Assembly: GCA_947471745.1 (NCBI GenBank)
Contig: CANJKZ010000267.1
Coordinates: 1,939,001 to 2,003,000, forward strand
Length of the DNA stretch: 64,000 bases
Origin: Closterium sp. Naga37s-1
Lineage: Eukaryota > Streptophyta > Zygnematophyceae > Desmidiales > Closteriaceae
Direction: 5' to 3'
Every line of letters begins with the position of its first letter. Positions within the stretch are counted from its first letter, which is position 1. Made by a program: the position numbers and the translations under genes. The notes below the pieces were generated by a model. The model made no database searches. It saw nothing but the letters and a program-made list of their open reading frames with translations, and was not told the origin of the DNA. Positions 34,401 to 43,301 of the stretch are shown one piece after another.

Positions 34401-36884
34401 CCATGCTTCAATTCCATGCTTCAATTCCATGCTTCAATTCCACGCTTCAATTCCATGCTTCAATTCCACGCTTCAATTCCATGCTTCAATTCCACGCTTC
34501 AATTCCATGCTTCAATTCCATGCTTCAATTCCATGCTTCAATTCCATGCTTCAATTCCATGCTTCAATTCCATGCTTCAATTCCATGCTTCAATTCCACG
34601 CTTCAATTCCACGCTTCAATTCCACGCTTCAATTCCATGCAATTCCACGCTTCAATTCCATGCTTCAATTCCATGCTTCAATTCCATGCTTCAATTCCAT
34701 GCTTCAATTCCATGCTTCAATTCCACGCTTCAATTCCACGCTTCAATTCCACGCTTCAATTCCATGCTTCAATTCCATGCTTCAATTCCATGCTTCAATT
34801 CCATGCTTCAATTCCATGCTTCAATTCCATGCTTCAATTCCATGCTTCAATTCCATGCTTCAATTCCATGCTTCAATTCCATGCTTCAATTCCACGCTTC
34901 AATTCCACGCTTCAATTCCACGCTTCAATTCCATGCAATTCCACGCTTCAATTCCATGCTTCAATTCCATGCTTCAATTCCATGCTTCAATTCCATGCTT
35001 CAATTCCACGCTTCAATTCCATGCTTCAATTCCACGCTTCAATTCCATGCTTCAATTCCATGCTTCAATTCCATGCTTCAATTCCATGCTTCAATTCCAC
35101 GCTTCAATTCCACGGCACTCACCAGCGGAAGAGGAGTCGCACAGGGGGATCCCCTCGCACCCCTGCTACTCGCGGCGTCTATCCAGCAGCACCTCAGGCA
35201 CGTGGCAGCGGAGCACCCGGAAGTCACCGTCCTCGCGTACGCAGACGACATAACCATGATTGGACCCGCGACGGCGACGCTAGACGCGCTAAGGGAGCTC
35301 ACGCCGCTACTAGCACAGGATGGCCTCACCTGCAACTTTATGAAGTCGTCGGCGTGGTCCTCCATGCCGCTTGGAGGTGTCGTGCTCCCTGAAGGCCTCC
35401 CCCACACCCACGAGGGGGTACGGGTGTTGGGAAGTCCTGTGGGGTCGCAGAGCTTCTGCTCTGCCTTTGTCCGCAGTACACTGACAGACGCGGCAGCCCC
35501 CTTGGGTTCCCTGGCGTCCATCCACCCACAACATGCCCTCCTGCTACTGTCCCGTTGCATCAGCCGCAGAATCGGCTACCTGCTACGCACTACCCCAGCA
35601 GACGTCTTACCCCTCTCGGAATGGCACACGTGGTGCTCCGAACTACTGCACACGGCCTTGACCGCCGCCAGCATTCAACCGCCACGCCGAGAAGCCGAGT
35701 TCAACTTCCTGCTCCGACAAGCAACTCTTCCAGTCGCCCTGGGCGGGCTGGGACTTACAGACCCCACAACAGAAGCAGCACCGGCCTACCTGGCATCAAC
35801 GACGGAGGCGCTACGACTGCTCCGCTCCCTTGACCTACCGGCAACCGCGGCACTGGGGGCCAACAACAACACCCTGCAGCCGTCCGCAGCGCACTCAGTA
35901 ACCATCCAGGACATGGAGGGGCGCCTGCCACCGCTGGCGCTACAAAACCTCCGGGAGGAGCAGCAAACCCCGTCCCAAGACCAGCTGCAACGCGCCCTCT
36001 CTCAGGAGGTGCACGCGGCAAAGGCCGACGCCTTGACAGAGGAGTCACGCACCATCCAGTCAGCCCCCGAGATGGGTCACTCACTCCGCCTCATCAGCCT
36101 GAGAGGGGAGGGAGCGGGAGCATGGCTGCAGGCCCTACCTTTGACCCCGGACCTTTGCTTCTCACCGGGACAATTCCGAGCAGCCCTGGCCTTCCGCATG
36201 GGCATCCGACAGAATGTACCCACTGTGTGCGAGTGTGGAGAACTCGTAGCCGACTGCAGCCTACCCAACCACCTACTCCGCTGCAGCACAGGCCCCGACA
36301 GGACACGCACACACAACCAGCTAGCTTTTGCCGTGGCTAAAATGGCAAGGGAAGCACAGCTGGTGGTATACCTGGAGAACGCCATGTACTCACCGCCGGA
36401 TGACCCGAAGAAAGCCGATGTGATTGTACGCGACCCGGACAGTGGAGAGACTTGGATCACAGACACCACTATCACAGACCCCGTGCTGCAGAACCGGGAC
36501 CCCACAGCCCGCAAACCCCCAGGCTGGGCTGCTAGAGAGGCACAGAGGCGGAAGGAGAGGGAGTACTACCGACACACGGAACACGTGGTGTTCTGCGCCC
36601 TAGCCGTCGAGACCTACGGGGCAAACGCGCCCACCACGACTGCGTTCCTGAAGCTGCTGGCCACAGCAGCAGCTAGGAACCGGTTCAGGGCCAACCCCCT
36701 GGCGAAATCGGCCAAGAAGATGGCCTGCCACTTCAGCCAGCGCTGGTCAGTGGCCCTCCAGCGCTCCCAGGCTAATGCCCTGCACACCAAGGCCAGGGCT
36801 GGGATCGAGGCAGCGCACCCCCAGATGGCAGCGGACCCCTGGCCGCTGCACCTGGGGGACATCCTCCACACGCTGGAGGGCTAG
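25476..36884 (+). CDS. LINE polyprotein: reverse transcriptase and restriction-like endonuclease, interrupted
   Basis: Copies element RNA into DNA at a nicked target. The ATG at 25476 opens a long Pro/Arg/Gly-rich N-terminus, then the RT domain. FAKPGGG near 28030 sits at a G9 run where the frame is lost by one base. It resumes in another frame from about 28040, through motif A LDIENAFNSVER, to a TGA at 28343. The 13-bp array follows. The last part is open again: motif B GRGVAQGDPLAPLL (about 35120), catalytic YADD at 35238-35249, a Cys/His cluster CECGELVADCSLPNHLLRC near 36225, and a PD-D type endonuclease region (YSPPDDPKKADVIV, TWITDTTIT). No AP-endonuclease domain is seen. Because of the frameshift, the TGA and the array, this copy is unlikely to be active. 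Confidence 0.8.
28369..35112 (+). repeat. 6.7-kb array of a 13-bp unit inside the RT domain
   Basis: About 519 head-to-tail copies of CTTCAATTCCAYG, in which essentially only one position varies, C or T. The unit is a fragment of the host ORF: the left junction reads GPMLQFH and the right junction resumes in TALTSGRGV. Since 13 leaves remainder 1 on division by 3 and the unit has no stop, all three forward frames are open and repeat the same 13-residue cycle MLQFHASIPCFNS. Rare length variants lie near 29187, 30202, 31147, 31211, 31661, 31703, 32194, 34638 and 34934. Confidence 0.97.
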
Positions 36885-36997
36885 AGGGTCACTCAGGGGG
36901 GGGGGTGAAGAGTGGTAAGTTTTGGGGCTTAAGGGATAGAGGTTATCATGGATAGCACCGCATGTTTGTACCCCTGCTGAATTAATACAAAGGACCG

Positions 36998-37000
<3 letters not shown>

Positions 37001-37042
<42 letters not shown>

Positions 37043-37087
37043 ATCTGCTGAAGATTCCAAGCGGAGGGCAGATTCTGTCTCTCTCTC
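37001..37087. repeat. (GA)n tract with inverted repeat at the LINE right edge
   Basis: GAGA repeats (37001-37034) lead into GACAGAATCTGC (37037-37048), which recurs inverted as GCAGATTCTGTC (37068-37079) followed by TCTCTCTC. Together they form a stem of about 20 bp with a loop of about 19 bases. Confidence 0.8.
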
Positions 37088-37632
37088 ATTCACCCATACA
37101 CTCAAAAGCCGTCCCACAACAGAGAGACAAACGCATGAAAACACATGTCATGAAAGGCACGTGTACAGGTGGGTGAGGAGAACAACAAGCAGGAGGTTGC
37201 GATTGTGCCGTGTGTCGAGTCGAGTCGAGAGGCGTGGCGTGGCGTGGCGCCAGCGGGTTCCCCCGTGCAGCCGTGGGGGTCAGAGAGGTCAGAGAGGAAA
37301 GGTACGTACCCCACGGCAGAGCCGTGTACAGGTTGGTACAGGTTGGTACAGGTTGGTGAGGAGAACAACAAGAAGAAGGTTTCGGTTCTGCCGCGTGTCA
37401 AGGCGGGAAGCCTGGCACCAGTGGGTGTCCCCATGCAGCAGTGGGGGTCGGAGAGGGAAGGCACACTTACAGGTGGGTGAGGAGAATGTCGAAATCTCTC
37501 TCCTCCTCTGCACTTCTCTTCCTGTGTCGGCTCCTTTCAGTGATACTTCTCTAGGCCTCTCTCTCCCTTCACCCCATCAAGTTCCTCAGTTCTCTCTTCA
37601 TGCCTTGGGTCTTTAGCCCAGCCTTTCCCACT

Positions 37633-38016
37633 TGAAAGTTCCTAGCCCGGACTACTCAGCTAGGAAAACCTAACTCGGCTGACTGCCTGGCAAGACAGCA
37701 ACCAACACTTCAGTGGCTTGCTAAGGTTGGCTCCTCCACGGGCGCAACTCTAGAGGTTTCGCTAGGATCAATTCTTTGCTTAGAGTGGAAACAAACAAGC
37801 AAGCAAGTGACACTAACCTTGTTGCTTGCCTAAGTATCATTCTCTGGTTACCGTTGCTAAGCAACGGTCTCTTTCTTTTCGCTACTTCGGCACCATTCTC
37901 CGCCGACTGCATCCTCGACTCCCGCCTTGTTCTCTATAACGGTATACACTACTGTACTCTGTCTTGCTTTTATATTGTCTCTCCTATATTCTATTCCTAC
38001 AATTAAAAGCATGACA
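37633..38016 (-). repeat. 3' LTR of the gypsy element
   Basis: 384 bp, TGAAAG...GACA in plus orientation. It contains a hairpin (ACCGTTGC-TAA-GCAACGGT). A purine tract (AGAGGAGGAGAGAG on the minus strand) lies close to its inner edge and could be the polypurine primer. The 37487-37632 segment directly outside repeats the internal sequence just inside it. Confidence 0.85.
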
Positions 38017-38100
38017 GCTGTCGGAATCTCTCTCCTCCTCTGCACTTCTCTTCCTGTGTCGGCTCCTTTCAGTGATACTTCTCTAGGCCTCTCTCTCCCT

Positions 38101-40875
38101 TCACCCCATCAAGTTCCTCAGTTCTCTCTTCATGCCTTGGGTCTTTAGCCCAGCCTTTCCCACTTGCCCCCTCCTCGGCTCCAGCTCTGCTTCCTGCTGC
38201 CGATGGACCTCCTGATTGAAAGGCTCTCCCCCTTTAGGGGTTTCTACGCCCCTTCCTGTCTGCAGGGGTGATCTCTTAGGCCGGGCCCGCGCCACGTTCG
38301 TCTGGTGATCCCGCTTCTCTTGACCTTTCTCTCCCACCAGCACTACTACACCTGAATCCTTGACTTCTTTCACCCTCCATCGCTCCGTGCTCAGTCCTAC
38401 ATCCATCATATCATGCCTTGCCTGCTTGACGTACACTTCTTCCCCCACGCCCAACCGCTGCCCCCTCGACTCCACCTGTCCCTCCTTCCTTCGTCTGTAT
38501 CTCTGCGCGTCTCGGAGCTGGGCCACTTGCAAGTTCTCAAGTGCCGCTGGCAGCATTTCTCTCAGATATCTTGCCCGCGCTTCAGCCAGCCCCACCCACG
38601 CCTCTTCCGAGCTGGTGGTGACTACATCTGTCAGTAGGCGAGGTGCGTCCACTGGTAGGATGGGTTCCCTCCCCAGCAGCAGGTTGTAGGGGGAGAAGTC
38701 CCTTAGGGCTGCCTGCTTACTGAAGCGGTACCCCGCTACCACCCAAGGCAGCCGCGCGTCCCAATCTCTCTTAAAGTGCTCCCCGTAAGCCCTTAACCCC
38801 TTTTTCACGGTCTGCACGAACCTCTCTGTCAGCCCGTCACTCTGCGGGTGATACCGTGACGTACGCCGATGCGTGATGCCACTCTCTTTCAACAGCTTCT
38901 CGAATTCTCCCAAAAACTCGGTGCCTTGGTCAGTCAGCACTTTCCCGCAAGCTCCGAATCTAGTCAGGACCTGGTCCTCGAATGCCTCTGCTATCTTCGC
39001 TGAACTCTTGCTGGGCAGCGCCTTGACCTCGACCCATTTGCTGCCGTGCTCAATCATGATCAGGATAAATCTCTTTCCTCTCCGACTGAGAGGCATCTCT
39101 CCTGCCAAGTCCAGTGACCAACGGAACCCTATCCCTCTGATAGGCAAGGACTGCAGCTCGTCTCTCCCCCTCTCCAGCTCAGCTCTGTTCCTGCTGCACA
39201 GCTCACAGGAGCCCACCCACTCCTTGATGTCTCTTCTCATCCCAGCCCACCACCAGCCTGTCTCGATTAACTGGCTCGTCCGCAAGCTCCCGTAGTGCCC
39301 CAGCTGCTGATGCACCTTCGCTATTATCGCTTCTCGCTCCTCTCTCCTGGGCATTAGCTTCCACCCTTCTTTTGTGTTTTTCTGCAGTTGCTCCTGGTAC
39401 CACCGATAGTGCAGCCCCCTAGCCCTGGCTCTTTCACTCACTGACTCCGTCTCCGAGGTCTTTCCTTGTATCCAGCGCAATGTCTCAGGGTCCTCCCAGA
39501 CATCTTCAGCTCCCCTCTGTGCCTTCTTCTTCGCTCCTTCCCCGTCTATTTCCCGCGCTAGCGCTACCAAGCACGCCTCAGGGCTCATAGGTGGAGGGTT
39601 ACGAGAGAGCCCATCCACGTGCTGTAGAGTCCTTCCTGCCCTGTGCCTTATCGTGAACTCGTATTCCTGCAACCGCATCGCCCACCTAGCGTTCCGGCCA
39701 GTCAGCGCCTGATTGGTCATCAGCCAGGTCAGAGGCTGATGGTCTCTAACCAGCGCGAATGGTCTCCCCTGCAGGTACACGCGGAAGTGGGTAATGGCCC
39801 ACACAGCTGCTAGCCCTTCTCCTTCATAGGAGCTGTAGTTTGCCTCGGCGGGGTTGCAGCTCCTGCTCGCGAAGGCCACGACCATCTCCTGTCCCTCCCT
39901 TTCCTGACAGAGAATGCCCCCCATACCCGCACTGCTCCAGTCCGTGTAGAGCACAAAGGGGTCTTCCTTACTGGGCAGGGTGAGGACAGTTCCCGTCTTC
40001 ACGGCTTTTAGTAACGCTTTGAATGCCCCCTGCTCCGCCTCTCCCCATTGCCACGCCTGCTCTTCCCGCAACAGCTTGTTCAGTACCGAGGCGGTGCGGC
40101 TGAAGTTGGGTACAAACTTTCGGTAATAATTGAGGAAACCCAGCACGGCCCTCAGCGTGCTACGGTCCTTGGGAGCGGGGACTCGGTCCAGCACCTCTAC
40201 CTTCGCTTGCTGGATGCTCAGCTGCCCCCCTTGCACTTCAAACCCCAAGTATTTCACCGAACTGTTCCCAAAGCTGCACTTCTTGGGATGACAGGTAAGC
40301 CCAGCGTCTCGTATGGCTGCCAAGGTGTCACTCACATCCTTCACGTGTTGCTCGGCCGAAGCGCTGAACACCACTACATCATCGATGTAACATGCTCCGG
40401 CTGGCACATTCCTCAGCACTGAGTCCATCACACGCTGGAACAGGGCCGGCGCGTTCTTCATGCCGAAGGGCATGAACCTCCACTCGTAGAGGCCGTCCGG
40501 GCCGTGGAAAGCCGTCTTCTTACGGTCCTCTTCCTTGATTGGTATCTGATTGAAGCCCTGCCTGAGATCCAGTGTGCTGAACACCACTGCTCCTTGCAAA
40601 AGGTCAAATATCTCCTCGGCTGACTGCATGGGGTACCGGTCTGCTACTGTCACCTTATTCAGTCCCCGGTAATCCCCACACATCCGCCTCGCCGACACTT
40701 CCCCAGTGAGATCCTTCCGCGCGGCTACCACAGTTGCCGCGGCATAGTCACTGTCTGAGATCTGGATGAGGCCCGCCTCTAGCAGCTCCGCGCACTTTTC
40801 CCGGCAGATGTCCAGGTCGCCAGGGCTCATTCTCCTCTTTCGCTGGTATATGGGCACCTCGGTGGTCAGCTTCAC
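38101..40875 (-). CDS. Gypsy Pol: reverse transcriptase, RNase H, integrase
   Basis: 924 residues open. RT: RRMCGDYRGLNKVT near 63-76, LDLRQGFNQIPI near 102-113, MPFGMKNAPALFQRVM, and catalytic YIDD at 163-166, where YLDD/YVDD is more usual. RNase H: LYTDWSSAGMGG with D312, then EGEG near 351-354 and RDHQPLTWL near 377-385. Integrase: H522 and H527 with C557 and C560 as the zinc-binding set, then catalytic D589, D649 and E684. No chromodomain is obvious in the basic C-terminus. Reading can be extended upstream through an in-frame TAG (40876-40878) to ETARALQEVL-like sequence, so the true fusion has probably lost its link to the upstream ORF by a stop and a frameshift. Confidence 0.9.
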   Translation of the reverse strand: MKLTTEVPIYQRKRRMSPGDLDICREKCAELLEAGLIQISDSDYAAATVVAARKDLTGEVSARRMCGDYRGLNKVTVADRYPMQSAEEIFDLLQGAVVFSTLDLRQGFNQIPIKEEDRKKTAFHGPDGLYEWRFMPFGMKNAPALFQRVMDSVLRNVPAGACYIDDVVVFSASAEQHVKDVSDTLAAIRDAGLTCHPKKCSFGNSSVKYLGFEVQGGQLSIQQAKVEVLDRVPAPKDRSTLRAVLGFLNYYRKFVPNFSRTASVLNKLLREEQAWQWGEAEQGAFKALLKAVKTGTVLTLPSKEDPFVLYTDWSSAGMGGILCQEREGQEMVVAFASRSCNPAEANYSSYEGEGLAAVWAITHFRVYLQGRPFALVRDHQPLTWLMTNQALTGRNARWAMRLQEYEFTIRHRAGRTLQHVDGLSRNPPPMSPEACLVALAREIDGEGAKKKAQRGAEDVWEDPETLRWIQGKTSETESVSERARARGLHYRWYQEQLQKNTKEGWKLMPRREEREAIIAKVHQQLGHYGSLRTSQLIETGWWWAGMRRDIKEWVGSCELCSRNRAELERGRDELQSLPIRGIGFRWSLDLAGEMPLSRRGKRFILIMIEHGSKWVEVKALPSKSSAKIAEAFEDQVLTRFGACGKVLTDQGTEFLGEFEKLLKESGITHRRTSRYHPQSDGLTERFVQTVKKGLRAYGEHFKRDWDARLPWVVAGYRFSKQAALRDFSPYNLLLGREPILPVDAPRLLTDVVTTSSEEAWVGLAEARARYLREMLPAALENLQVAQLRDAQRYRRRKEGQVESRGQRLGVGEEVYVKQARHDMMDVGLSTERWRVKEVKDSGVVVLVGEKGQEKRDHQTNVARARPKRSPLQTGRGVETPKGGEPFNQEVHRQQEAELEPRRGQVGKAGLKTQGMKRELRNLMG

Positions 40876-41198
40876 CTACATCTGGTGGGAGTTGCACTGG
40901 CCCAACTCTTGTAGCGTATAAGCAAAAGTCTTCCTGTGCTGCTTCAGGACCTCCTGCAATGCTCGAGCCGTTTCTGCCCCATTCCCGCGCCTATGGGCCA
41001 ATCATCTTCGGGGCCCCTCTCCTGGTCCGGCTTCTCCGCGGGTAGGTTCTGCTCCCCGTCTGGTGGCCGTACCTCCTGCTCGGTTACCCTCTCCGTTGCT
41101 CCCACCGCCATGTAGGCCCACCCCTCTAGAATCCGCGACTCCTGCTGTTCCTCTATCGCCCTCAGCTGGCGCTTCCTCCTCTCGGCTTCCTCTTCCTC
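40876..41198 (-). other. Broken linker between gypsy methyltransferase ORF and Pol
   Basis: After the TAG at 41199-41201 the same frame stays open for about 80 codons (Glu-rich, WAYMAVGATERV) and ends in TGA near 40950. The RT frame is already readable there in another phase and is then cut by a TAG at 40876. A single ancestral polyprotein with two nonsense codons and one shift, or a recoding arrangement, would explain this. Confidence 0.6.
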
Positions 41199-43292
41199 CT
41201 AGTACATCTCACTGATCTCTATGTCGGGTTGGAGTTCCTTCCTTTTTAGGTGCATGCGGATGGTCTCCACCAGCCACGTCATGACGTTCAAATCCATGGC
41301 TCTACCCTGCGCAGCCCGCCTCTGGGCTTCCGTCACGCGTGGGTGGGCTGTGGCTCCCAGTCGGTGTCCCATGGCTAGCTCCCTTTCCTCTGCAGTAGGT
41401 TGCTCCCACCGCTTCCCTCGAACGTCGTAGATCATTCCCGGCCCAGGTAGGTCTCCTTCCATCACGAACCCCCACGCGTCAACGTATGACACTAGCGTCG
41501 GCAGCGCCTGCCGCGGCTTCCCCGGCACGTTGCACTGGTATTGCAACGGATGGTCGGGGGCCGTGACTGGGGCGGGTAATCGGTTGGGGCCCAGGATGTC
41601 GCTGACGAGCCTGGGTTCGGGCCGCTGCATTTGAGCCAGAGCGTGACGGAGGCTCGCGTCGGAGACCCTGTTCTGCCAGTACCTCCGAGGCCGGTGTGCT
41701 CTGAATCCTAGCTGCGCCGCGTCCACCGCTTGCCCCCTTCCTACAGCTGCCTCAACTTTCGCGAAGGCTTGCCGCACATGTTCCCTGCGATCCTGGGCAA
41801 AGTCTACATTTTCCAAAATGTAGAGTACCTCACCTTGTTTCCTCTGGACCATCTCTAACACCCGCTTCAAATCCCTGAAGGAGGCCCCTCGGATGTCTTC
41901 CATCCCCATCCCTTCTCCTGCTCGGGAATAACCCTGACACTCCCACCCGGCAATGATCACATCAATCTGCCCCCACTCCTCCAGTTGCTCCTCAGTGATA
42001 TCCCGGACATCGTCCACCGCCTCTTCTTCTTCAGCGGGTATGGCCGACTCGGCGAGTTGGTCAGGGTACTCTTCCAGTAGCTGCATAGCATGGTGCCGGG
42101 CCATCCGTCGCACTACAGGGTCTCGTTCCACATGTACCCACTTCCGCACCCTGCACCCCGCTCTCAGCACCGCCGCCAGTCCCGTGCCTATGCCCCCATA
42201 CAATTCCATGACGCACAACGCCCCTTCAAGCGTCCATAGCCTGGTCACCCTTTCTTTCAACGATTGCGGCTCTTCCCCTTTCCTCCTTCGCTCTATCCTC
42301 TGTTCGTACTCCTCCGCGTATCTCTCCCAGCTCCACTCGCCTAGCTCGGTGCCCAAGTCTGCTTGACGTGCTCCGTAGGCTTCCCGCGGCTCTTGCCTGA
42401 CGAACTTCACGGGCAAGGTGCCTACTGCGCTTTTCGGGTCCCAATAGTGCACGTGGTACTGAACCTTTTCTTGCCAGGTGCAAATAGTGGCGCCTACCCG
42501 ATACAGCAGCTCCATGCCTACTAACACATCATAATCTTCGGACTCGGACACCCCACACGTCACACGAATGCAACACTCCTTCTCAGTCCCTGGGAGCAGT
42601 ACAATTTCAATGGGTCGTAGAGTCCGCGGCATCCATTTCGGCTCGCCCCCTTCGGCCGTCATGAGCAGTATCCCCCTCTGTACCATTCTCCCTGGCAGGT
42701 CTAGCTTCAGCTGCCTAGCCAATCCTTTCCCGATCAGTACGTGATGCGCGCCGGTGTCTATGATCGCTTGCCCCACTGGCAACCCTCCCACCGTCATGCT
42801 CCCCTTTTCAGCTATCAGGACGGACGCCTGGCACACTAGCCTCTCGTTGGGGTGTCTGCGCAGCTCTGACGTACTGCTTCCCTCGTGGAAGTTGCCTCGC
42901 GGCCCCCTCACTCGGCTCGTGCGGCTCTCGGACGTCTGACTTCCTCTGGGCCGAAGGTCGATTTCTTCCCTTTCTCTTGGGAATGCCATGAAACCGCCTG
43001 CTCGCAGATACTCTCCTTCGCTTTCTTCTTCCCCTTCGATCTCCTCATAAGCAAGCATCGCGCGGGCTTTCGGCTCGACTCTCGACTTAGCCTCCAGCTT
43101 CAGCTGTAGTTTCTTGATCTCAGCTTGCATCTCCTCTCTGCTGGGGTTCTCCTCTGATCGGCGGCGGCTGTAGCAGACCTCGTCTTTACGCCCCTTCCGT
43201 CCGCAATTCCCGCACGTCGGCAGTTTCGGGCAGTCGCGCTTGAGATGGCCTGGCTCTCCGCACTCATGGCATCGACGCGCTTCTGTCCGCAT
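41199..43292 (-). CDS. Gypsy zinc knuckle - aspartic protease - C5 cytosine DNA methyltransferase
   Basis: 697 residues in one ORF. C8-C11-H16-C21 form a CCHC knuckle; C27, C30 and C40 lie in a second cluster lacking His. A helical, charged stretch follows. The retropepsin active site is IIDTGAHHVL (D179-T-G). From about 358 to 680 there is a DNMT: motif I ELYGGIGTGLAAVLRAG (363-379), DVRDITEEQLEEWG (428-441), motif IV AGWECQGYSRAG with nucleophile C452, motif VI ENV (494-496), RAHRPRRYW (531-539), and motif IX/X-like PTLVSY near 598 and AAQGRAMDLNVMTWL near 660-674. Order and wording resemble DNMT3/DRM more than bacterial Dcm. Glu replaces the usual Pro before the catalytic Cys. Gag's TAA at 43302 is in the same frame, 9 bases upstream of this ATG. 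Confidence 0.88.
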   Translation of the reverse strand: MRTEARRCHECGEPGHLKRDCPKLPTCGNCGRKGRKDEVCYSRRRSEENPSREEMQAEIKKLQLKLEAKSRVEPKARAMLAYEEIEGEEESEGEYLRAGGFMAFPREREEIDLRPRGSQTSESRTSRVRGPRGNFHEGSSTSELRRHPNERLVCQASVLIAEKGSMTVGGLPVGQAIIDTGAHHVLIGKGLARQLKLDLPGRMVQRGILLMTAEGGEPKWMPRTLRPIEIVLLPGTEKECCIRVTCGVSESEDYDVLVGMELLYRVGATICTWQEKVQYHVHYWDPKSAVGTLPVKFVRQEPREAYGARQADLGTELGEWSWERYAEEYEQRIERRRKGEEPQSLKERVTRLWTLEGALCVMELYGGIGTGLAAVLRAGCRVRKWVHVERDPVVRRMARHHAMQLLEEYPDQLAESAIPAEEEEAVDDVRDITEEQLEEWGQIDVIIAGWECQGYSRAGEGMGMEDIRGASFRDLKRVLEMVQRKQGEVLYILENVDFAQDRREHVRQAFAKVEAAVGRGQAVDAAQLGFRAHRPRRYWQNRVSDASLRHALAQMQRPEPRLVSDILGPNRLPAPVTAPDHPLQYQCNVPGKPRQALPTLVSYVDAWGFVMEGDLPGPGMIYDVRGKRWEQPTAEERELAMGHRLGATAHPRVTEAQRRAAQGRAMDLNVMTWLVETIRMHLKRKELQPDIEISEMY

Positions 43293-43301
43293 CGGTCCCC
43301 C

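Larger units (their letters stand above)
25085..36999 (+). mobile_element. Non-LTR retrotransposon (RT plus C-terminal REL-type endonuclease) in a (GA)n site
   Basis: The element runs from the GA tract on the left to GGACCGTTT followed by GA repeats on the right. It has a tandemly repeated 5' region, one long ORF (25476-36884) and a short 3' tail with no poly(A). About 6.7 kb of its length is the internal 13-bp array, so the original was roughly 5.2 kb. Having GA repeats on both sides suggests insertion into a GA microsatellite, with any target duplication hidden in the repeat. Confidence 0.8.

Noticed and set aside
28369..35112. Genuine 2300- to 2800-residue repetitive proteins
   Set aside because: The three overlapping giant frames are one minisatellite read in three phases. 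Only the RT parts at its edges are recognisable; translation would need direct evidence.
35078..35560. Minus-strand frames over the second half of the LINE RT
   Set aside because: Shadow of the high-GC sense frame carrying YADD; no domain.
37487..38016. Taking the whole 37487-38016 segment as one 530-bp LTR (TGTC...GACA)
   Set aside because: The right LTR has no counterpart of the first 146 bp, and those 146 bp include the 3' end of Pol and its stop codon, so the LTR proper is 37633-38016. The TGTC/GACA symmetry is noted but probably accidental.
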